The notes: generated by a model not told the origin, from the sequence alone. 64,000 nt of DNA from Ustilago trichophora (GCA_900323505.1 OOIN01000004.1:1488001-1552000), one strand, 5' to 3'. Positions 26,829 to 40,000 are shown, counted from the first letter of the stretch. Numbers and translations: made by a program.

Positions 26829-28312
26829 TACGCAATTTTTTTAAAAACTTGTCACGTCGGTCAGCAGACAAGCTTTTGGAAGGACCGCTCGTCAGGACGC
26901 TCAACGTAGGAGGAGGCACGATCATGACTTGACCAGAAGACCAGTGACAGGTCCTTGGCTGGCTGGGAGTGAGCTGCTTATCCACCGTCGGTCGTCGGAA
27001 GTCCCAGGTGCTATGCTATTGCAAAAGGAGGGACGCCAAGGAATGCTGATCGTTGAGCGCACCCGTCTATGCACCGAGAGGCATGTTATCAGATTCAATT
27101 GTAAGATTGACCCTCTCAGCGTCCCTCAACATGACTGTAGGTTGATTTTTGACAAGGACTCGAATTGGCCGACCGGCGGATTCGTTCGCCAGCGGCGGGA
27201 CCATGCTTGCGGGAACAGTGCTGCTGCAGGAGTGGGCTCTTGTCTACTGTATTCCGTGCGTCCAGCATCTGGCAAAAGCACAGCCCCAACGCCATGTGGT
27301 CCATTGCTGTCGCACGCCTCAAAGTCGAAAAAGCTCATCATTGTGTCCTAGCCTCTGCTCGATGCTGTAGAGGGCTCAAGAACCGCGAGGTCAACCAGAC
27401 GCCATCACCAAGCGAGCCTGTACTGTACTGCACGCCCATCTGTCAATCAGTTCATTCGCATCTACTTTGGCGGAAGCACACGATTTTCGCGTGGCTGCCG
27501 GCGCAATTCTAATGAGTTTGCGGAGCACTGCCAATCCAGCCTCGCCGAGCCACCACACTCGACAAGGTTGACCAGAGTCTCATGCAAACGGCGCAACGCG
27601 TAGCTCATTGGACTCCAATGGGTCTTTTTGTTGCAACAGCAGGAACATCAGCGTTGAAATAGAACCTTGTCAAGCTGCCCGCGAACACTGTGGAAGATGC
27701 TTGTTGCTGCGAAGACCATGTCATTTGAGAAGGCTGTTCGAGGTAGCAGAGCATCTTGTTGGACTTTTGACAAAACACAGGAGGATGGAGTGCGCACTGA
27801 AAGAAAAAATGTTCAACAATTGTAAGACCGATGGAAGCAACAAAATAGTCACAATTGCAATTCCAACCTCGGCCGATGTTGGCCTATCTCACGTGATATG
27901 ACACCCGCGACAAATCGGCTACAGAGGCAATCGTCACTGCAGCTCTCAGTGTCTGAGAGACGGCACTGCGGAACCGCTGACTGCTGACTGCTGGCTGCTG
28001 GCTGCTGCCCAGTTCTCCAGTTCTTACCAGCCCCGCACAATTCGAGACGGCAGCATTTGGAAGAGTGCGTGCTGAAGTGTGTCCTCGCTATCAAGCCTTG
28101 CCCACGCCTTCACCATCGTCCATCAAGATCACCAAACTCCTTATACATCAAGGTAAGGCTCATTCACCAACCAGCCCGGGACATCGACAAAATCAGCACG
28201 TTCCGTACAGCGGCATTCCGCATTCTTTGCATCCGACCACAACCGCTCACCACCACCGTCACGCACTGCATTTCCAACCTCTAATTCCGTCCACGACCAT
28301 TACGCTATACAG
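26829..28312. other. Intergenic region, MITE to eL24
   Basis: About 1.5 kb with only short ORFs. The last few hundred bases must hold the promoter and 5' UTR of the ribosomal protein gene. Short CTGACTGCTG/CTGGCTGCTG direct repeats occur at about 27977-28009. Confidence 0.45.
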
Positions 28313-29838
28313 ATGAAGGTCGAGATTTGCGCATTCTCCCAGAGGAAGATCTACCCGTAAGTCATCAAGCCGTTACTTGTTACACATCCCATGGGCTGCT
28401 CCCGCTCGAGCCATCATCACAGTATCAACACCTTGCAGCATCATCCGTCAATGTCGATCGCAAATAAAACTTCGACCAAACATTTTGAAGGGACGCACAG
28501 TACGAAACGGACATGACAAGATGGAGCGCAGACGCATTCATTCATATAGCATCTTAGGAAGCAGCAGGGAGGATATTCGCACAAAAGTGGACGTGATGGA
28601 ATACACCATTTGGCATGGATCAAAGAACTGCAACACTACTGCAACCATGGCAGACATCTACAAAGGATGTCGGCAGCGTCAGCTCTGCTCTCTGGTGGAT
28701 GCACATATGGCTACAGTGGAATCATGATTCGACATTTTCGTTCGTGGTGGTCTCTCGTATCGTTCAACCAAGTGCACGTCTTGGTCTCACCAACATTCGC
28801 GTTCCATCGGCGCGCTTAGGAGCAGAAGCTGGTATTGGACTTCTTCAGAGGGTAAAATCTGTTGTTGCAATCTATTCAATCGGTACCGGGACCATCGAAA
28901 ATGTTCGGAACGATGTTTTAGATCTGATTTGACATCTTTGGTGGGGCAGATTAGCCAGTGCTGGAGTCGACGTGACACGAATGGACGGCAACTGGACATC
29001 TCAATGGGATCATGCTGCTCGGCGATACTGCGTCAGAATACTCGATCCACGATGTTCCGACATTAGGATGCTGCAGCCCATGGGAACGCTCTCGACATAC
29101 CCAAAAACAGATTTTGCTGACCAACATTGTGTACATGCTACATCGATGCCGTCTCTTCACCTGCAATAGTGGTAAGGGTCGTCTTTACGTCCGAGGTGAC
29201 AACAAGGTAAGTCTCATCTCGACATGTCCATGATGGCAACTTGGAGTCACGCCAAGCTGCGAGCATGCAGCACTTCAGCATGGACCAGTGATTTTCAGCA
29301 GACAGACATGAAACGCACCGCACGTCACTGGTCATCTTGTGCCATCCTCGAATGCCATCATGTGCTTTTGTCAGCTTCGACAAACTTCCGACGTATGAAG
29401 CGCATGAACCGTTTCTGACCGACTCTGCCCATCTCGCGCATTCACCATCGATAGGTCTTCCGCTTTGTCAGCTCCAAGAACGAGTCGCTCTTCCTGCAGC
29501 GCAAGAACCCGCGTAAGATCGCCTGGACCGTCGTTTACCGACGACTCCACAAGAAGGGAGTTACTGAGGAGGTCGCCAAGAAGCGCTCGCGCAAGACCGT
29601 CAAGCACCAGCGTGGCATTGTTGGTGCTTCGCTCGAGCAGATCAACGCGCGCCGCAACCAGAAGCCCGAGGTTCGTGCTGCCGCCCGTCAGGCCGCCGTC
29701 GCCAAGAGCAAGGAGGACAAGAAGGCCAAGGCTGAGGCCCGCAAGGCCAACAAGGCCAAGTCGGTCGGTGCCGGTGGTGCTGGTCCCCAGGTTTCGCGCC
29801 AGCAGATGAAGGGTGGTGCTGGTAAGGGCCGTGTCTAA
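28313..29838 (+). CDS. RPL24: 60S ribosomal protein eL24 (RPL24)
   Basis: Three exons: 28313-28356, 29170-29206 and 29455-29838. Introns of 813 and 248 bp have GTAAGT donors and TAG acceptors. The joined frame gives 154 residues, starting [20 protein letters not shown] and ending in the Lys/Ala-rich tail usual for eL24 (yeast Rpl24 is 155). The block [16 protein letters not shown] and then [20 protein letters not shown] is family-typical. It is a cytosolic large-subunit protein that contacts the small subunit through its tail. Exon 2 is only 37 nt, so the gene would be missed by ORF calling. The long first intron resembles host introns for snoRNAs, but no C/D or H/ACA boxes were recognised. 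Confidence 0.95.
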
Positions 29839-31701
29839 ATGCACTCGACTTTTGACCTCCGCCCTCGCTCTCCGCCATGATTCCTATCCTCTGTTCGCTC
29901 GCCGCATTTGTTACATTAGCTATCTGGACCGTATCATGACCGCGGCGTCGTCGATGTCCATGATTCGCACTCTATGCACACTACCACACACACCCTCTCT
30001 CCTTTCATATTCATAGCCATCGTCGTCTAGCGGCGATGGTCTCGACCATTTTGAGCGCCTAATACGCTCATCCAACCCAACCAAAAGCAATCACACACCA
30101 TGTGTCGACCCGACGCCTTTTCAGCGAGCTGGCTGTGTCTGTGCACGTGTCGATCTTGAAATTTGCAACATGAACACGACCAGGTTTGTCGGTCGCAGAT
30201 TCGAGCGACGACGTTATGCAGAGGAATGACAGGAATACGAGGGTGTAGTTGCGAGATCGGAAATCTTAGAATCACCATGAGACAAGGCAGGATCGGTGAT
30301 GATGCAAACTACCGGCCGATTGTTCACAAGGTAAGGTCAAGGACTGCTTACGTACGCACCTCTGCTTGCAAAGAATTCGACACTGCTTACATCCGATCTG
30401 CCGTCTTGATTTCGATTTCCGTGTAAATTTGAACAAGACACCTCTCGCGCACGCACAAATCAATGACTAGAAATCGTCATTTTTCAAAGAGTTCAGAAAG
30501 TGAACGCCGTGGAGACGGATTTGTTGAGTTGAGCTGCTTAGACGTGAAATGTCAAGTGTCAGCGCACGCTTGAAGCCTGATGCTCAATGCTCAACCGTGG
30601 ATGCCGGAGGATGCTCGCTGCAGTCGTCGTGCTGACATTTGCGCGGACTTGGAACGCGAATTCGGCGCCAAATCTCCGGTGGATTCGCAGCGCAGCCTGA
30701 GAACAAGCATCTTTGTTGTGTGCAGGGTATACAAAACTTGTCATCATCAACAGAGCTTGCAAGTACGACCGGGTAATGAGGCAGGCCTCGTTGTTAAAAG
30801 GGTTTGCGGTTGCCAAAAACGGAACCCACGGTCCCAGCTTTGTTCAGTGCTGCAGGGTCGCTTTGCAAATCACCACAAAAGCATCACGGGATGGAGCTGA
30901 TGATCAAACAACGCCGAGCTCTTCCGTGTTTGCACGACGGTGGTTGGCTCAGCATGGTGACTATGTTGTGTCTATGATGAGTTCAACACCTCTGGAGCTG
31001 CGTTTGCTGGCGTCGGTTCATGAAGTGCACATGTCCACGGTTGGTTGAATCGCTGGCACACGCGTGTGTTGTGTGTGCTGTGTGCGGCAAGATTTTTTTT
31101 TTGGCGTGTGTGATTGTGATTGACAGAGAGGGTGGAAGTGCGTGCCTCGAGTCGGAATTTGCCCGGCTCAAATTGCGCTTGTCAAGCAACCGGAAAAGGT
31201 TCACCGCGCTTTCCTCCCTCTTTCTCTGATTCGGTTGCTTCTCTTGAATCAAACTCGCCGACTTGAGAGAGAGCTTAACTCACATCATCCTGTCCTCTCT
31301 CCCTCTCTCCCTTCACCAATTCACCCATCACCACACTTTTTTGTCCATCGCTCTATCGACAAGCAATCGCACCGCACTACACCTTGTTTTCGGTCGAGAC
31401 TCGCATCTCGGAGAACGCTCGGAAACCCTCGCTTCTCCTCGAGCCAACTCCTACGCCGCGTTAACTCTCAACAGAGCAAGCCAGCGTACCTGCTCTTGAT
31501 ACGCGATTCGTCACTCTATTGCCTCGAGGCTCGCTTGCCACCGAATCCTTACACGAACTTCGTGTTGCAGCAATCCCAGTCGTCGCCCCCAATCCGATAC
31601 ATATCTGCCCGTGCCGCATATACTATCAGCACCGGATCGAGCATCGCTGCCACGCCACAGTCGACCATCGCGGCTTTCGATCATAGCAGACGTTTCAGAA
31701 C
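29839..31701. other. Intergenic region, eL24 to LCB2
   Basis: 1.9 kb with the eL24 3' UTR on the left and a strongly pyrimidine-rich LCB2 promoter and leader on the right (about 31200-31700). Short ORFs only; a 250-codon frame at 31142-31894 is low-complexity and overlaps the LCB2 start in another frame. Confidence 0.5.
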
Positions 31702-33969
31702 ATGGCGCCTGTCCCAACACACATCGACGCCCATCCCATCGACACACATACTACACCAATCGGCAACTCCAAGAGGTCTAGCCTCGCCGCCAAGTCTCCG
31801 CTCGCGTCTTCCCCTTCGCTCTCTGCATTCCTTAAGAAGGGTGCTCCCATCGTTGCCATCTCTCCACCAGCTCCCTCCGCCAACAACAACATGACCTCTC
31901 CCGAGCTCGACCTTTCCGCGCATCGCGCCGAATGGGCTGGCTTCTCTTCTAGCCCCGACAGCTCTCCTGATGTCGAGTCTGCAGTGCCCAGTCTCACAAC
32001 CGGTTCCACTTCTGCCTCGGTAGAGTCTCTTGAATCGGTCCAGGACGCCCACCACCGCAGTCTCAACGCCCGCTTCAACTCGGGCAAGCGTGATGCTTCG
32101 TTTGGTGCCGATGGCCTCGCGTTCAATGCGTCCCCCATGCAGCCCCCAACCAGCTTCGAGAGCAGCCAGGACGGTGCCACTCTCATTCACTCCGAGTTCG
32201 GCTACTGTGTCAACCCAGACTACCGCTACACATCAGAGCACCGTCGCGGCGACTCGCTCCCCAACCCCGTGGAGGAGGAGCCTAGCTACTTCACTGTATT
32301 GACCACCTACATCAGCTACATTATTCTCATCCTCATCGGTCACATGCGTGACTACACCGGAAAGCGCCTCTTCCCCAAGAGCTACCACCATCTCATGGAG
32401 CGCGACGGATATGCCGCTTTAAACTCGGATTTCGACAGTTTCTACACCCGTCGTCTCAAAGCTCGCATGGATGACTGCTTCAGTCGCCCCGTCACCGGTG
32501 TCTGTGGTAGAACCGTTGTCTGCCTCGACCGCGTCGCTCTTGACTACTACCAGACCTTCCGCTTGACCGGCGAGAAGACCCGTGCTCTCAACATCAGTGC
32601 TTACAACTACCTCGGTTTTGCTCAGTCTCACGGTGGATGCGCCGACGCAGTCGAGACATGTCTTCGCAACTACGGTGTCAGCAGTTACGGCAGTCGTCTT
32701 GGCGCCGGTCACCTCGACTTGCAGACCCAGACCGAGAAACTCGTCGCCAAATTTGTCGGCAAGGAAGATGCCGTAGTCATCAGCATGGGCTTTGCCACCA
32801 ACAGCACCACCATCCCTGCCATTGCCGGACCTGGAACCCTCATCATCTCGGACGAATATAATCACAGCTCCATCCGATTCGGTGCTCGTCTGAGCGGTGC
32901 TCACATTCGTCAGTACAAGCACAACGACATGAAGAAGCTCGAGTCGCTCCTCCGCGAGTGCATCAGCCAGGGTATGCCCCGAACTCATCGACCATGGAAG
33001 AAGATTCTGCTTATCGTCGAAGGTCTCTATTCGATGGAGGGTACCCTGGTTAATTTGCCCGAGGTCATGCGTCTCAAGGAGAAGTACAAGTTCCACCTCT
33101 ACATCGACGAGGCTCACTCCATCGGTGCCATCGGTCCTCAAGGTCGAGGTGTTTGCGACTACTTTGGTGTCGACCCTGCCAAGGTCGAGATCCTGATGGG
33201 TACTTTCACCAAGTCGTTTGGTGCTGCCGGTGGTTACATTGCCGGAGACAGGGACATTGTTGACCGTATCCGATTGACCAACCACGCAAATGTCTACGGT
33301 GAGACCCTTTCGCCTCCTGTTCTCACCCAGATTGTCGCCTCCATGGCCTCGATCATGGGTGTCGGACGAGACCCTGAAGAGCTTGCCCTTCTGCCCAGCT
33401 GGGTGCAGCTGCCGCGCAACCTCCTTGACGGAAGCGAAGGCCGCGAGCGATTGCGTCGACTTGCCTTCAACGCCCGTTATCTCAGCAGCGGTCTTCGCAA
33501 GCTCGGATTCATCATCTACGGCCATCGTGACTCGCCGATTGTTCCATTGCTCATCTTCCAGCCTGCCAAGATGTCGCTCTTCTCGCGTATGATGCTCGAC
33601 CGATCGTCTGTCTTACCACCCTCGCAGCGCTTTGCCATCGAGCAGTCGGATATGACCGCCGAACAGCTCAAGGAGCTCGAGGATCCCGCATCGCCCACCA
33701 ACATTGAACGCCCCGCGCGTCCACCGATCGTTGTTGTGGTTGTCGCCTACCCTGCCACACCACTCATCTCTTCGCGTGTCCGATTCTGTGTCAGTGCCTC
33801 ACATACCAAGAAGGATATTGACGACGTGCTGCGAGCTTGCGACGAGGTGGGTACACTACTCCACCTCAAGCACGGTTCTGGTGGCCCAGGTGGCCGATGG
33901 AATGTTGAAAAAGTCATCGACCGTTGCCTCGACCTCGTCCACTGGAACGGCGACGACCCCATAAACTAA
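31702..33969 (+). CDS. LCB2: Serine palmitoyltransferase subunit LCB2
   Basis: A 755-residue intronless ORF of the alpha-oxoamine synthase family (PLP fold type I). The N-terminal about 180 residues are Ser-rich and longer than in yeast Lcb2. A membrane segment follows at about 195-215 (YISYIILILIGHM). The catalytic domain has YNYLGFAQ, the DEYNHSS and DEAHSIGAIG blocks, and the PLP lysine at about 504 in GTFTKSFGAAGGY. This Lys is characteristic of the catalytic LCB2 subunit and is absent from LCB1. It condenses serine with palmitoyl-CoA at the ER, the first committed step of sphingolipid synthesis, as a heterodimer with LCB1 (not in this window). In yeast the enzyme is controlled through TORC2; SIN1 lies upstream in this window. 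Confidence 0.96.
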   Translation: MAPVPTHIDAHPIDTHTTPIGNSKRSSLAAKSPLASSPSLSAFLKKGAPIVAISPPAPSANNNMTSPELDLSAHRAEWAGFSSSPDSSPDVESAVPSLTTGSTSASVESLESVQDAHHRSLNARFNSGKRDASFGADGLAFNASPMQPPTSFESSQDGATLIHSEFGYCVNPDYRYTSEHRRGDSLPNPVEEEPSYFTVLTTYISYIILILIGHMRDYTGKRLFPKSYHHLMERDGYAALNSDFDSFYTRRLKARMDDCFSRPVTGVCGRTVVCLDRVALDYYQTFRLTGEKTRALNISAYNYLGFAQSHGGCADAVETCLRNYGVSSYGSRLGAGHLDLQTQTEKLVAKFVGKEDAVVISMGFATNSTTIPAIAGPGTLIISDEYNHSSIRFGARLSGAHIRQYKHNDMKKLESLLRECISQGMPRTHRPWKKILLIVEGLYSMEGTLVNLPEVMRLKEKYKFHLYIDEAHSIGAIGPQGRGVCDYFGVDPAKVEILMGTFTKSFGAAGGYIAGDRDIVDRIRLTNHANVYGETLSPPVLTQIVASMASIMGVGRDPEELALLPSWVQLPRNLLDGSEGRERLRRLAFNARYLSSGLRKLGFIIYGHRDSPIVPLLIFQPAKMSLFSRMMLDRSSVLPPSQRFAIEQSDMTAEQLKELEDPASPTNIERPARPPIVVVVVAYPATPLISSRVRFCVSASHTKKDIDDVLRACDEVGTLLHLKHGSGGPGGRWNVEKVIDRCLDLVHWNGDDPIN

Positions 33970-34627
33970 TGCGAACAATATGACGATAAGAGTACTGGGT
34001 TATCTCGTCGACAACTTGACTTGGTTGTGACCGCATATTATATCTTTTGCTCGGTCAGCATCTTTTGGTGTATCCTGCGTTTGTTTCTTCTTTCTTGCCA
34101 TCTTTTGCAATGTATCAATTCTGGTTTCCCAACAACTCGGGTGTCGTGTTGAATGCTGCCAAGCGAGCTGCGCGGTCCGGAGCTGAACAGAATGGATGAG
34201 GCCACAGTGGTTGCCTGAGCTGCTGATTGCATGAAGGGCGACGGCCGGTGAATGTTTTCGCTCCGCATCAATGCTTTTCGCAAACGGTCACTCATCCTTG
34301 CCTGCAACACACATGAGCTATGCAAGATGTTAAAAGCTCAAGCTTGAGATCGAGATTGTGTGCGTGTTTTTGTTTGGAATCAGAGGCGTGCGATTGCAAA
34401 TGTTCTTCTAAAAGTATGGTTTGAACACGAGCGAATCGCGAAAGAAAGGCAAATCCACCCTTCTGTACACATCGACCTTCTGGAAGTGTACGAGACGGCG
34501 AGCCCGGATCATCCCGCGTTCATCAGCAGCCGCTGCATCATGGACTGGAAGCAGCAGAAACCGCGTCAATGCAAGAATGTGGACGAAAGAAAAAAAAAAA
34601 AACAGGATGAATGACGGAAAGAATGAT
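33970..34627. other. Convergent intergenic region, LCB2/QCR6
   Basis: About 660 bp between two 3' ends, with an A-run at about 34590-34601. No gene seen. Confidence 0.5.
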
Positions 34628-35823
34628 TTAAACGAGCTTGGCAAAGAGCTTGGGTGCGGTGCACTCTTGCGCGCAGTGAGCGAGATGGACTGTTGGTTGA
34701 AGAAGAGAGATGAGCATTGTCAGTGTGCGAATTTAGTAGGGGCATTGAAGGGTTCTCTGTGTTTGAGAGCAGCGGGGCACTTACAGAACTCCTCGATGCA
34801 GTTTTCGCCTTCGTAACCCTTGCCCTCCTCAACGCGCTTGGAGCACTCGTCAAAGTGGTGCTTGAGGGGAGCGCAGGCTTTGGACTTCTCGCACTCTGTT
34901 AGTGTCGATCAAGCAGTAAGAAAAGATTCGATGTCAGTCGATAGCTCAGCAACGAGTTGGAGTTTTTGGAATGATAAAGTTTACGTACCCTCGTAGATGG
35001 CAGGCGCGGGCTGCGAGCGTTGTATCAGGTCGGCAAGTGTGGCAATGGTAAGATGTGTAGAGAAATAGACGAAATGATGAGCTTCATCCTCTTGGACTGT
35101 GAATTGGTGTGATTGACGTGTGACTTACGTCCTCGGGCTCATCCTCATCCTCCTCTTCCTCCTCCTCCTCCTCGTCGTCCTCAGACTCCTTCTCCTCGGA
35201 CTCCTCGGCGTCGTCAGAAGACTCCTATGTAAGTGAGATGCAATGTGGAGTGTGCAAATGGAAATTGGTGAAACAAAGATGTCAGAAGCTGTGGCTGATT
35301 GTGTGTCAAGGCATGCAATACTATCACGCTGGAGCAAGTCGAGCATTTGTCGGAGGCAGAATGGACCTTGGGTAGTTGCAGAGACAACACTCGAGAGGCG
35401 AGAGCACGGTTGCAGTATCACGGTACGGAGGTGATGCGCGGGCCTTTAGGACTGTGTCTGTGAGTCGTGATCCTTTTTGCTGTTTTCTGGCGTAGCTGCT
35501 GGTTTGCAAGATGTGAAATGAAAGACTCCTTGAGATCGATATAGCTCCAGATACAAAGCGGGCACTTTGTCTCGTGCTCGGTGGTAATGCTGTGAGATTG
35601 TGCTGGAGTTGATGCTCTGAATCGTCGTAGTGTGATGTTGTGTATGATGGCAATCGATGCTCGACAGGTCGTGGTGGCAAAGTATGCGAAACAGGTCGAA
35701 AGGTCAACTTACCTCTTCGGCGTGAGCGACGGGCAAAAGCGATGAGAAGAAGCTCGAGACGGAGCTGAAGACGGACTCCTCACCCGCGGCGGGGAGGGTT
35801 ACTGTGACGGATGAAGATGGCAT
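34628..35823 (-). CDS. QCR6: Cytochrome bc1 complex subunit 6 (hinge protein, QCR6)
   Basis: Five exons rebuilt from splice sites: 35823-35713, 35224-35129, 35010-34989, 34895-34785 and 34689-34628. All donors are GTAAGT or GTACGT and all acceptors AG. The joined frame gives 133 residues. The N-terminus is followed by a very acidic run (exon 2, mostly Glu/Asp), then PAPAIYEECEKSKACAP and HHFDECSKRV, then ENCIEEFFHLAHC and a C-terminal TAPKLFAKLV. This matches the QCR6/UQCRH hinge protein, including its conserved Cys pairs and C-terminus. It sits on cytochrome c1 facing the intermembrane space and helps cytochrome c docking. Exon 3 is only 22 nt. Introns take up two thirds of the gene while most neighbours have none. 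Confidence 0.93.
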
Positions 35824-37011
35824 GGCGTAGGTTGTGTATATGTGGATGTGGAGATCGAGATGACGGTGACGAGAAGAGAAAAAAAAAAGAAAAAAGAAAA
35901 GAAAAGCTGAAGGGTGGTGTAGTCGATATTCTGTGGTGATGACCAAGGTTGAGTTGTATCACGGATTGACGGCCGACAGCGAGCTGAGAAGAAGTTGGAA
36001 GTGTGCTGCTCTGCTCTCCAATCCGGTCAAATCAATCCGACCCGTCTCTTTCCTCTGCAACCTATGGCTTGGGAATTGCCAACCTCGCAATTCGAAATCA
36101 CGATATCGCGGTGTGCTGCGTTGAATATTTCCGCAATGGCTTGGATTTGTAATGGGCGCGACCTTGACCGGAGACGAGCGGGAAAGAAGCTTTCATTTTG
36201 CAAAACGTACGAGAGGACTGCCCAACGATCCGATCACGATGGCATCGGTGGATCCCATCTCACAAACAGCCCGATTTCGTTTGCTTGTTTTTTCCTCCAC
36301 AACCCAACCAAAGATGACGGACAGACGGCAAGCACTGGAAAAAGATGAGCTGCTAGCACGCACATACAGTCCACATGACGGGACCTTTTGAGGACGACTC
36401 TGACCCTTCTGTAGCGGCGCCTAAATATCGGTAAGATTGCAGCAGCAGCAGCAGCAGCACCGAAAATTCCACGGCCCTGAACACCGTCACATCCGCCGAA
36501 TAATTTGTTATCTCAACGAATTGGTGAAGCCGTGTGCGTACAGGTCGAACAGAGGACCCTATTTGTTCTCCACAGCAGCTTGACTGCATCGGCCAGAGTC
36601 GCCAACAAAAAAGTGGCTTTCAGTGTGATTCATGTGCGCATGACTACAATACTGTACACTCTCTGTCAATCAGCTCTAATCCTACCCTATCATCCCTACA
36701 TGCTCTTCAGCACACCATCCACACCTAGCCTTGTGGCTTGCTTGTCGTAGCCAAAGCGGCATTCATCCTCATTCTATCTTCCGCCCACCCACCCACTCAC
36801 CCAGTCATCAGACCGATTCGATCGGATTTCTGGTTCTTCATCCTACCCTCACCACCTAAACTCGTTCGCTTTCTCGCCATGCGCTAAACGACTTTTCACG
36901 GTGTCCCTCAGCTCAAAAAGCTTTGCATCGTTGAAACAACAGAGATCGATACAATCTCATCAGAACATCCATATCCTCTTCAGAAGCACAGTGAACACGA
37001 ACGATTGCGCA
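35824..37011. promoter_or_regulatory. Divergent promoter region QCR6/TSC2
   Basis: 1.2 kb between two start codons on opposite strands. It has an A-rich tract near 35879-35905 and a GCA repeat at about 36441-36461. The frame of TSC2 stays open upstream to 36901, but the first ATG is at 37012. No separate gene recognised. Confidence 0.5.
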
Positions 37012-40000
37012 ATGGATCCAAATCGCTTGCGTTCTCCATCGGCAGCGCCGCAGACGTTGCCAACCAACGCTGCTGCTGCTTCTTCATCTGCACCCACCTC
37101 AAAGGCGAGCAGCAGCTTCAACCACATTCTTCGTACCATTCGCGGTGGTGCACGTCCATCCTCTTCGTCGGCATCCTCCTCGACATCCGGTAACGGCCTT
37201 CTCCCCAGCACACCTTTGGCACCCATCACAACCACACTCCCCACCTCTCGCAACCCTTTCGAACCAGGCACATCTGCATCGCTCGAACCCATCTCTCCAT
37301 ATGACTTGACCAGAATCGAGCCTCCTCAAGGCGGCGCCTATGATGCTTTGCTTGAAGATCTCCGAAGACCGCTTCCAGCTACGTCCAAGGCGCGCGACGA
37401 GGCTGTTCGACAGCGTATACCCAAGATCCGTGCACTAGCAGCGGCTGTCGAGCGTCAGAGCGGCCCCAAGCCCATCTTTGCCGATGATGTGCCCCTCGCC
37501 CAAGTTTTCCGTCTTTGTACCCTCCTACTTACTGCCGAGCAGCCTCAAAAGCTCAGAATCGAAACTTGCAACCTTCTCACTCTGTCAGTAAAGCTCGCAG
37601 ACAAACGCGCAGCAAATGCGTCGCCCGCTCTCACCGAACTTCGCAACGGCGCTCCAGGCTCTCTCTCATCCAAAATCCCAGACAGTGATCAGCCGCTTGC
37701 TTCCATCGACAGGGCTCTCTTCTACCGTCTCGTCCTCAGCGTTTCAGCCACCGAAATCGATGACGACGAGGCAGATGACAATACACACGTCATCCTGGCC
37801 GGCTTGCCTGCACAACTTCGCGCACTCGAGGTGCTCACCAAAGATGGTCGCGATGTCGTCGGCTTCCCCGGCCTGATCGTCACTCTAACTCGCTGGCTCG
37901 ATGTAGCTTGGGCCGAGGTACAGCGTCTTCGTGCACAGCTTCTTCCCTTCATTGACGAGGCTGGCAGAGTCGGACGAGCAGGCTCGAAGGACGATGCCGA
38001 CGAGATGGCGACTCAACAGACGCGCGCAGTCTCAGAACTCTCTTCGGTAGAAAGGGATGTGCAAGTCTGCCTTCAGCTGCTGACCGGCATTCTCAAGTAT
38101 AGCTTTGCTAGGATTCCCCTCTCGCACGCCGAGATGGTGATCCGCAGCGCTGCCGAGCTCATCATTGGCGAGGCCACCGCCAATGCGCTGACCCTTCCCA
38201 GTTCCACCATCGGCTCGCCACCTCTCAAGAGCACACCACTGCTCGGCCCCCAGCGAACTTCGGCTGTTCCTACTCCAGCATCGCGCCGCTCGCGCTCTCG
38301 AGATGCCCGTCCTTTGGTAGATGGCTATTCCTACTACGGCTTGGAAACCATCAGCCCTTCGCCAGGCAGCAACGAGACTTCACCCTCCGCTACACCGCGC
38401 TCGTCAAGCAAGCAAGTGTCCATTGATGCTGTCACTTCTCAGCTCCACGCTTCTGCTTCCACGTCTGCGGCCAAGTCAACCAACGCTGCTCCAATGACCT
38501 TGGCTACGCTTGTTCCCAGCCGCGAATCGGCCGCAGCAACATCGGGAGCCGATGCATCCTCGAGCTATTGGGCCGGACCAGAACTTCACCTGGATGAAGT
38601 GCGCAGCTGCCTCAAGCTTCTCGATGCAACGCTTCGCTACGGTCATCTTCCTCCTGCTTGCATCGACGTCGTAGTCAAGATGCTCTGTCGACTTCTCGGC
38701 TACTGTCGCATCGATCATCGCTCACCTGGCTTTATCCGATCCAAGGTCGACGACCACCAAGCTGATTGGCACCAGGAGGTCCTGCCCATCCTTTCCAATA
38801 TTCTCAGGAGTCATTGCGCTAACGCTGCCATCCGATCTGCACGCATTATTCTGACAGGCAGTTCCGATTCCAGCAAGCCAGCTCAACTCGAAGACCCTGC
38901 CGTATTGGTTGGTGCCGTCAACTTCTTCCGTCTGGCGCTGACGCACGTCGCAGAGCAAGAGCTTCAAAAGAATCAAGGATCTGCGTCTGCCGCTCCTGGC
39001 AAGGTGCAAAAGGAAGACGCACTGGCCCCGTCGCTATCGCTTGCGCTCATCACGCCAGCATTGCGCGCTGCCTTAAAGCGTCAGTGCGACGTGCTCGACC
39101 TCGAGGTTCTCCTTCTCATCTCTGACCTTTTGCCCGCCGCATCCGTTGGCGCAGAACCTCAGCCAGCAACCAAACGTGCAGCAGGAGACAAGCCGAACCC
39201 ATCGGATCGTGCTACCTCGCAAGCCACCAAAACATCTCGGGAAAAGCCATTTGCCCGTTCCGACTGGGATGCGCTCCTCGACCTCACCATCGAAGCCAAA
39301 AGGCACTTGGAAGGCCTCAAGCTCAACAGCTCCTTCTTCAGCTCTTCTTCCACCGGCAAAGGTACGGCGTCTGCTTCGACTTCGTTGGCAGATTCAAGCA
39401 CTGGCGGTCACTCATCGACAGTCCTCGCTATGCTCAAATTGTTGGACAAGCTCAGCATCTCCCATCCGCCAAGAGCCTCGACCGAAGCCAAGGACCCTGA
39501 CTCGAGACGTGCAAGCGACGCTGACGAGTCAACGACGGCGCATACGCCGCCCTGGACGCCCAAGCTGGCCTCGTTCTTGCTGACTTTGTCGCCTATCCTG
39601 CCAGACGCAACAGTCTCGAAACTGGTGCAATACTACTGGACCCAGCATCTCTGCCTGCCCAGCAACCCAGACTGGCTCCTCAACATTCGAGCCCTCTTGC
39701 AGGCATTCTTCTATCGCAACGAGTCTCCATCCCAGCCTGGCGGATCTGAGCAGCGCGCTCGATACGATCTGGTCTCGCTCGTTTTTGATCACGTCTACAA
39801 TGCGGTGCAGGATCTTAATGCAGAGCGCGACCTGTTCATGACTGAAGTTGTCCTGCCGTTGGCAAACTCGACACTGTCCTCCGAGACGGATCCTAGGACC
39901 GAGTCGCTGCTGCGGTCGGTGCTCGTACATGCAGCCGTACTGAGCGGTTCTCAGATTCCAGGGCCCATCGACCCGGATGCAGAACCGGTGGAGAGCGATC

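Noticed and set aside
28357..29454. snoRNA inside eL24 introns
   Set aside because: Introns are long enough, but no convincing C/D or H/ACA box pairs were seen.
30016..30065. tRNA-like segment GTCGTCTAGCGGCGATGG
   Set aside because: Only a local hairpin; no T-arm or acceptor stem.
32419..33525. 368-codon minus-strand ORF
   Set aside because: Antisense shadow of LCB2.
36901..37011. GTG start for TSC2 at 36901
   Set aside because: Nuclear fungal genes start at ATG; the first ATG in frame is 37012 and the extra residues show no conservation.
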